From Sphingobacterium faecium (GTDB taxonomy: Bacteria > Bacteroidota > Bacteroidia > Sphingobacteriales > Sphingobacteriaceae): a stretch of DNA of 64,000 nt. Shown in pieces: positions 60,673 to 64,000 of the stretch. The stretch lies in assembly GCF_003054045.1 (NCBI RefSeq), contig NZ_QBKH01000003.1, positions 620,001 to 684,000 on the forward strand. The letters run 5' to 3'. Positions within the stretch are counted from its first letter, which is position 1, and each line of letters begins with the position of its first letter. The translations under genes were made by a program, and so were the position numbers. A model generated the notes under the pieces. That model searched no databases and was not told the origin of the DNA. It saw nothing but the letters and a program-made list of their open reading frames with translations.

Positions 60673-61119
60673 ATGAACCTTATTCACAAAATTGAACATT
60701 GGGGGGATACCCATCATCCCAGATGGATAGATTACCTCCGGATAATAGTTGGTTTTTTGATCCTAATAAAAGGACTGAGCTTTGTTAGCGATCTTGATCG
60801 TGTCAGTTCCTTGGTGCAGCAAGTGAATTATACCTTATATATTTGGGGAGGAGTACATTATATCGTCTTTGCTCAAATTGTTGGAGGTCTGTTTATTGTT
60901 TTTGGATTTCAAACCCGATTAGCTGCAATAGTATTGCTGCCCATTTTGTTTGGGGCTGTTTTCTTTGTTAATTTAACCAATGGCTTAAGCTTTTTAAATG
61001 GAGAACTTTGGTTATCCATTGTTGTCTTGCTTATGCTCATCCTTTTTCTGGTTATGGGGTCTGGTAAATATTCTTTAGATAGTTTGATGAATAAGCCGGG
61101 GTATAGCAGAAGAATTTAA
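60673..61119 (+). CDS. DoxX-like four-helix membrane protein
   Basis: Start chosen at ATG 60673 (MNLIHKIEHWGDTHHPRWIDYLRI); ATG 60628 would add 15 polar residues. The 148-residue product has four membrane helices: IIVGFLILIKGLSFV, a second around residues 58-78 with AQIVGGLFIVFGF, AAIVLLPILFGAVFFV and a last one around 120-138. This fits the DoxX/DoxD-type family, small inner-membrane proteins sometimes tied to redox or thiosulfate metabolism. Function here is unknown. It ends at a bidirectional terminator shared with purL. Confidence 0.8.
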   Translation: MNLIHKIEHWGDTHHPRWIDYLRIIVGFLILIKGLSFVSDLDRVSSLVQQVNYTLYIWGGVHYIVFAQIVGGLFIVFGFQTRLAAIVLLPILFGAVFFVNLTNGLSFLNGELWLSIVVLLMLILFLVMGSGKYSLDSLMNKPGYSRRI

Positions 61120-61178
61120 TTGTACAGCTCAAGTTTAACCAGTATACTAAATACACTTTTTAGTGTCCTATGGTAATA

Positions 61179-61215
61179 AAAAAAACTCCTGCAATTATTT
61201 TGCAGGAGTTTTTTT
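61179..61215. terminator. Bidirectional terminator between the DoxX-like gene and purL
   Basis: A 15-bp perfect stem (core CTCCTGCA / TGCAGGAG) has A and T runs on either side and a 7-nt loop, 20 bp past the purL stop. Confidence 0.9.
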
Positions 61216-61235
61216 ATGAAGCTATACGCTGTAAT

Positions 61236-64000
61236 TTATTTTTTATTTTCTGCGATCCAGTTACGGGCATTAACAAAAGCCTCGATCCATGGTGTGACCT
61301 GATCTTGGCGTCCTTTTGGATAGTTAGCCCAGTTCCATTGGAAAGTAGAACGCTCAATATGTGGCATAGTGACCAAGTGGCGACCCGTTTTGTCACAAAG
61401 CATTGCTGTGTTATAATCAGAGTCATTCGGGTTTGCCGGATATGCTTCATAAGCGTATTTTGCTACGATATGGTATGCTGACTCCTCCTGAGGCAAATTG
61501 AATTTTCCCTCTCCGTGTGAAATCCATACACCTAACGTTGTACCCGCTAGTGTAGATAACATAATGGAGTTATTTTCTTCAACAGTTACCGATAGGAAAT
61601 TAGATTCATGCTTCTGTGAAGTATTATGAATCAATTTACCATGAACATCATGTTCAGGATTGATGAGTTCTAACTCCATAAACAATTGACATCCATTACA
61701 GATACCCACCGACATGGTGTCAGGGCGTTTAAAGAAGTTCTCTAAAGCTGTTTTCGCTTTTTCATTGTATAAAAATGCACCAGCCCAGCCTTTAGCTGAC
61801 CCTAAGACATCAGAATTAGAGAATCCACCAACAGCACCGATAAATTGGATATCCTCAAGTGTCTCACGACCAGTAATTAAATCAGTCATGTGGACATCTT
61901 TTACGTCAAATCCAGCTAAGAACATGGCATTAGCCATTTCACGTTCAGAATTGGAGCCTTTCTCACGGATGATAGCCGCCTTAGGTCTAGGCTTTGATTG
62001 GTCTATGGCAGGTTTCAATCCTGTGAAGTGATTCGGGAATACAAAATTCAATGGTTGATTTTTGTAATTGTTATAACGCTCTTGTGCCGTTCCATTTTTA
62101 GATTGTTTTGAATCCAATAGGAAAGAAGTTTTATACCAAGTATCACGTGTTTCGATTACATTGAAAGTAAACGTATCCGTATTATTTTTGAAGGAAACTT
62201 CCGTGCCAGCGATCGCTTCACCAATTTTCACCGCTTCAACTCCAGCTGCCGTCAATGTGCTTTCGAAAATAGCATCATCTTTTGCTTGTAAAACAACAGC
62301 GATATTTTCATTAAACAACGCTTTTACCGTATCAGCCTCACCTAAACCTGACAAGTCATAATTTGCAGCTAAATCAACGTCGGCAAATGTCAATTCCAAT
62401 AAAGTCGTGATCAAACCACCAGAACCAATATCATGACCTGCTTCAATTTGTCCTGCTTTAATTAGATCTTGGATCGTATTGAATGCCGTTTTAAAATATG
62501 CTCCATCTTGAATGGTTGGCACTTCTTTACCGATCTTGTTTAAGATCTGAGCAAATGAAGAACCCCCTAATTTGAAACTATCTTTTGATAGATTGATATA
62601 ATAGATCGACCCCGCATTTTTGTTTAATACAGGTTCAATAACTTGTGTTATATCGGTACAATTACCAGCTGCAGAAACAATCAAAGTACCAGGCGCGATC
62701 ACATGGTCGCCGTTCGGGTATTTTTGTTTCATCGATAGCGAATCTTTTCCAGTCGGGATATTGATGCCTAATTCTAAAGCAAAATCAGAACAAGCTTTTA
62801 CAGCTTTATAAAGACGCGCATCTTCACCTTCATTGTTACAAGCCCACATCCAGTTCGCTGAAAGGGATACGCCTGCAAGACCATTTTTAATAGGAGCAAA
62901 CACTAAGTTTGACAATGATTCGGCAATAGCCGTTCTACTTGCTGCTGCTGGGTCGATAATTGCTGCCACAGGAGAGTGCCCTACAGTAGTTGCTACACCT
63001 TCCTTGCCTTTATAATCTAAAGCCATTACACCTACGTTATTCAGTGGTAATTGCAATGGACCAACGCACTGTTGTTTAGCTACACGTCCACCAACACAGC
63101 GGTCAACTTTATTGGTTAACCAGTCTTTTGATGCCACTGCTTCCAGTTGTAGGACTTGATTTAAGTAGGTTGGAATATCTTCAGTACTGTAGTTTACATC
63201 TTCATAATTTCTGACAATTGTCTTGTCGTTCATGATTGTTTTTGGTGACGAACCAAAGAAATCTTCCAAGGCATAATCCATGGGCTTTTCACCCGTTGTC
63301 TTGGACTCAAAAGTGAAACGGTGATCACCCGTTACGTCACCAACAGTATACATAGGTGAACGCTCACGGTCTGCAACACGTTTTAATGTTTCGATATCTT
63401 TTTCACCAATAACCAAACCCATTCTTTCCTGAGATTCGTTACCGATGATTTCTTTTGCTGAAAGGGTAGGGTCACCTACAGGTAAAGCATCCAAATCAAT
63501 TAAACCTCCAGTTTCTTCTACAAGTTCTGACAGACAGTTTAAGTGACCACCTGCACCATGATCGTGAATGGATACAATTGGATTATGATCAGACTCCACC
63601 ATACCACGAACAGCATTTGCGGCACGCTTTTGCATTTCTGGGTTTGAACGTTGAATCGCATTTAATTCAATACCCGAACCGAAAGCTCCTGTATCTGCCG
63701 AAGAAACTGCTGCTCCACCCATACCGATACGGTAATTTTCACCACCAAGAATAACAATTTTGTCACCAACTTTTGGGGTATGTTTCTTAGCCTGATCCAA
63801 TTTGCCATAACCAATACCACCAGCCTGCATGATTACTTTATCAAAACCTAACTTACGAGCATCTTCTTCATGTTCGAATGTTAACACCGAACCCGTAATC
63901 AAAGGCTGTCCAAATTTATTTCCAAAGTCGGATGCACCATTTGAGGCTTTGATTAAGATATCCATTGGAGTTTGGTACAGCCAAGGACGTTCTTCCATCG
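61236..64000 (-). CDS. purL: Phosphoribosylformylglycinamidine synthase PurL, large form (N-terminus outside the window)
   Basis: The last 920 or so codons are present; the full protein is usually 1200-1300 residues, so about a quarter lies beyond position 64000. It is the single-chain type, with synthetase and glutaminase parts joined. Visible are GGIGYGKLDQAKKHTPKVGDKIVILGG, DHGAGGHLNCLSELVEETGG, GVSLSANWMWACNNEGEDARLY, IPTGKDSLSMKQKYPNG, and the C-terminal glutaminase with KAAIIREKGSNSEREM and the nucleophile Cys in MSVGICNGCQLFMEL. It makes FGAM from FGAR, ATP and glutamine in purine synthesis. Confidence 0.97.
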   Translation of the reverse strand, partial: MEERPWLYQTPMDILIKASNGASDFGNKFGQPLITGSVLTFEHEEDARKLGFDKVIMQAGGIGYGKLDQAKKHTPKVGDKIVILGGENYRIGMGGAAVSSADTGAFGSGIELNAIQRSNPEMQKRAANAVRGMVESDHNPIVSIHDHGAGGHLNCLSELVEETGGLIDLDALPVGDPTLSAKEIIGNESQERMGLVIGEKDIETLKRVADRERSPMYTVGDVTGDHRFTFESKTTGEKPMDYALEDFFGSSPKTIMNDKTIVRNYEDVNYSTEDIPTYLNQVLQLEAVASKDWLTNKVDRCVGGRVAKQQCVGPLQLPLNNVGVMALDYKGKEGVATTVGHSPVAAIIDPAAASRTAIAESLSNLVFAPIKNGLAGVSLSANWMWACNNEGEDARLYKAVKACSDFALELGINIPTGKDSLSMKQKYPNGDHVIAPGTLIVSAAGNCTDITQVIEPVLNKNAGSIYYINLSKDSFKLGGSSFAQILNKIGKEVPTIQDGAYFKTAFNTIQDLIKAGQIEAGHDIGSGGLITTLLELTFADVDLAANYDLSGLGEADTVKALFNENIAVVLQAKDDAIFESTLTAAGVEAVKIGEAIAGTEVSFKNNTDTFTFNVIETRDTWYKTSFLLDSKQSKNGTAQERYNNYKNQPLNFVFPNHFTGLKPAIDQSKPRPKAAIIREKGSNSEREMANAMFLAGFDVKDVHMTDLITGRETLEDIQFIGAVGGFSNSDVLGSAKGWAGAFLYNEKAKTALENFFKRPDTMSVGICNGCQLFMELELINPEHDVHGKLIHNTSQKHESNFLSVTVEENNSIMLSTLAGTTLGVWISHGEGKFNLPQEESAYHIVAKYAYEAYPANPNDSDYNTAMLCDKTGRHLVTMPHIERSTFQWNWANYPKGRQDQVTPWIEAFVNARNWIAENKK

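Noticed and set aside
1..64000. CRISPR arrays, tRNA genes, rRNA genes, prophage
   Set aside because: No regular spaced repeats, no cloverleaf-like tRNA ends and no phage-type gene run were seen on reading the window.

Overview
The window reads as an AT-rich chromosome segment of a Bacteroidota member, most likely Sphingobacteriaceae (Sphingobacterium-like). The grounds are two SusC/SusD polysaccharide utilization loci (PULs), a TonB receptor with an N-terminal carboxypeptidase-regulatory domain, a two-component system of the hybrid-sensor type split into two genes, Bacteroidota promoter boxes (TTTG, then TAnnTTTG) and few Shine-Dalgarno sequences. The genus is an inference. No tRNA, rRNA, CRISPR array, prophage or insertion sequence was seen.

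Layout. 1-1.3 kb: ergothioneine genes egtD-egtB (egtB cut by the window edge). 1.5-5.1 kb: a siderophore-type TonB receptor with a PepSY membrane protein. 5.3-6.5 kb: a Bcr/CflA-type exporter. 7-8.4 kb: a secreted sulfatase. 8.4-11 kb: a large regulator with an outer kelch-like sensor, one membrane span and a BTAD-type DNA-binding output. 11.4-21.2 kb: PUL 1 (GH76 mannanase, SusC, SusD, DUF3823 lipoprotein, and a 724-residue secreted protein of unknown family). 21.3-25.2 kb: a sensor kinase and an AraC response regulator sharing an ATGA stop/start. 25.4-40.9 kb: PUL 2 (aldose epimerase, GH127-type beta-L-arabinofuranosidase, GH2, GH43 arabinanase-like, IPT/TIG-NHL lipoprotein, SusC, SusD, DUF4973-type lipoprotein), probably for an arabinose- and galactose-containing plant glycan. 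41-45 kb: a secreted hypothetical protein and an MscS-type channel gene broken by two -1 frameshifts. 45-48.4 kb: a DUF1080 protein, a hypothetical protein, and a DUF2625 gene flanked by two nearly identical 102-bp repeats. 48.4-61.1 kb: methyltransferases, hsp20, a thioesterase, an ECF sigma factor with a membrane partner, an ABC1/UbiB kinase, an SDR protein, yceI with a Crp/Fnr regulator, an FkbM methyltransferase, a YiiX-type hydrolase, and a lipoprotein/glutathionylspermidine-synthase-like operon. The right edge is the C-terminal three quarters of purL.

How the parts work together. PUL 1 starts divergently from the kelch-BTAD regulator and PUL 2 starts divergently from the split two-component system, so each PUL probably has its own membrane-spanning sensor. 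The most notable find is the 102-bp repeat pair. Read on the minus strand, each copy is a complete small transcription unit: a -33 TTTG, a palindrome in the 19-20 bp spacer, a -7 TATATTTG, about 70 nt of RNA, and an 11-bp terminator hairpin with a C-rich loop and a U tract. The RNA body is complementary over 10-14 nt to leaders of galM, the GH76 gene and susC of PUL 1. This suggests a duplicated trans-acting small RNA that controls glycan-use mRNAs. That role is inference from complementarity.

Signs of decay are limited to the MscS channel gene and a short remnant upstream of the DUF2625 gene.
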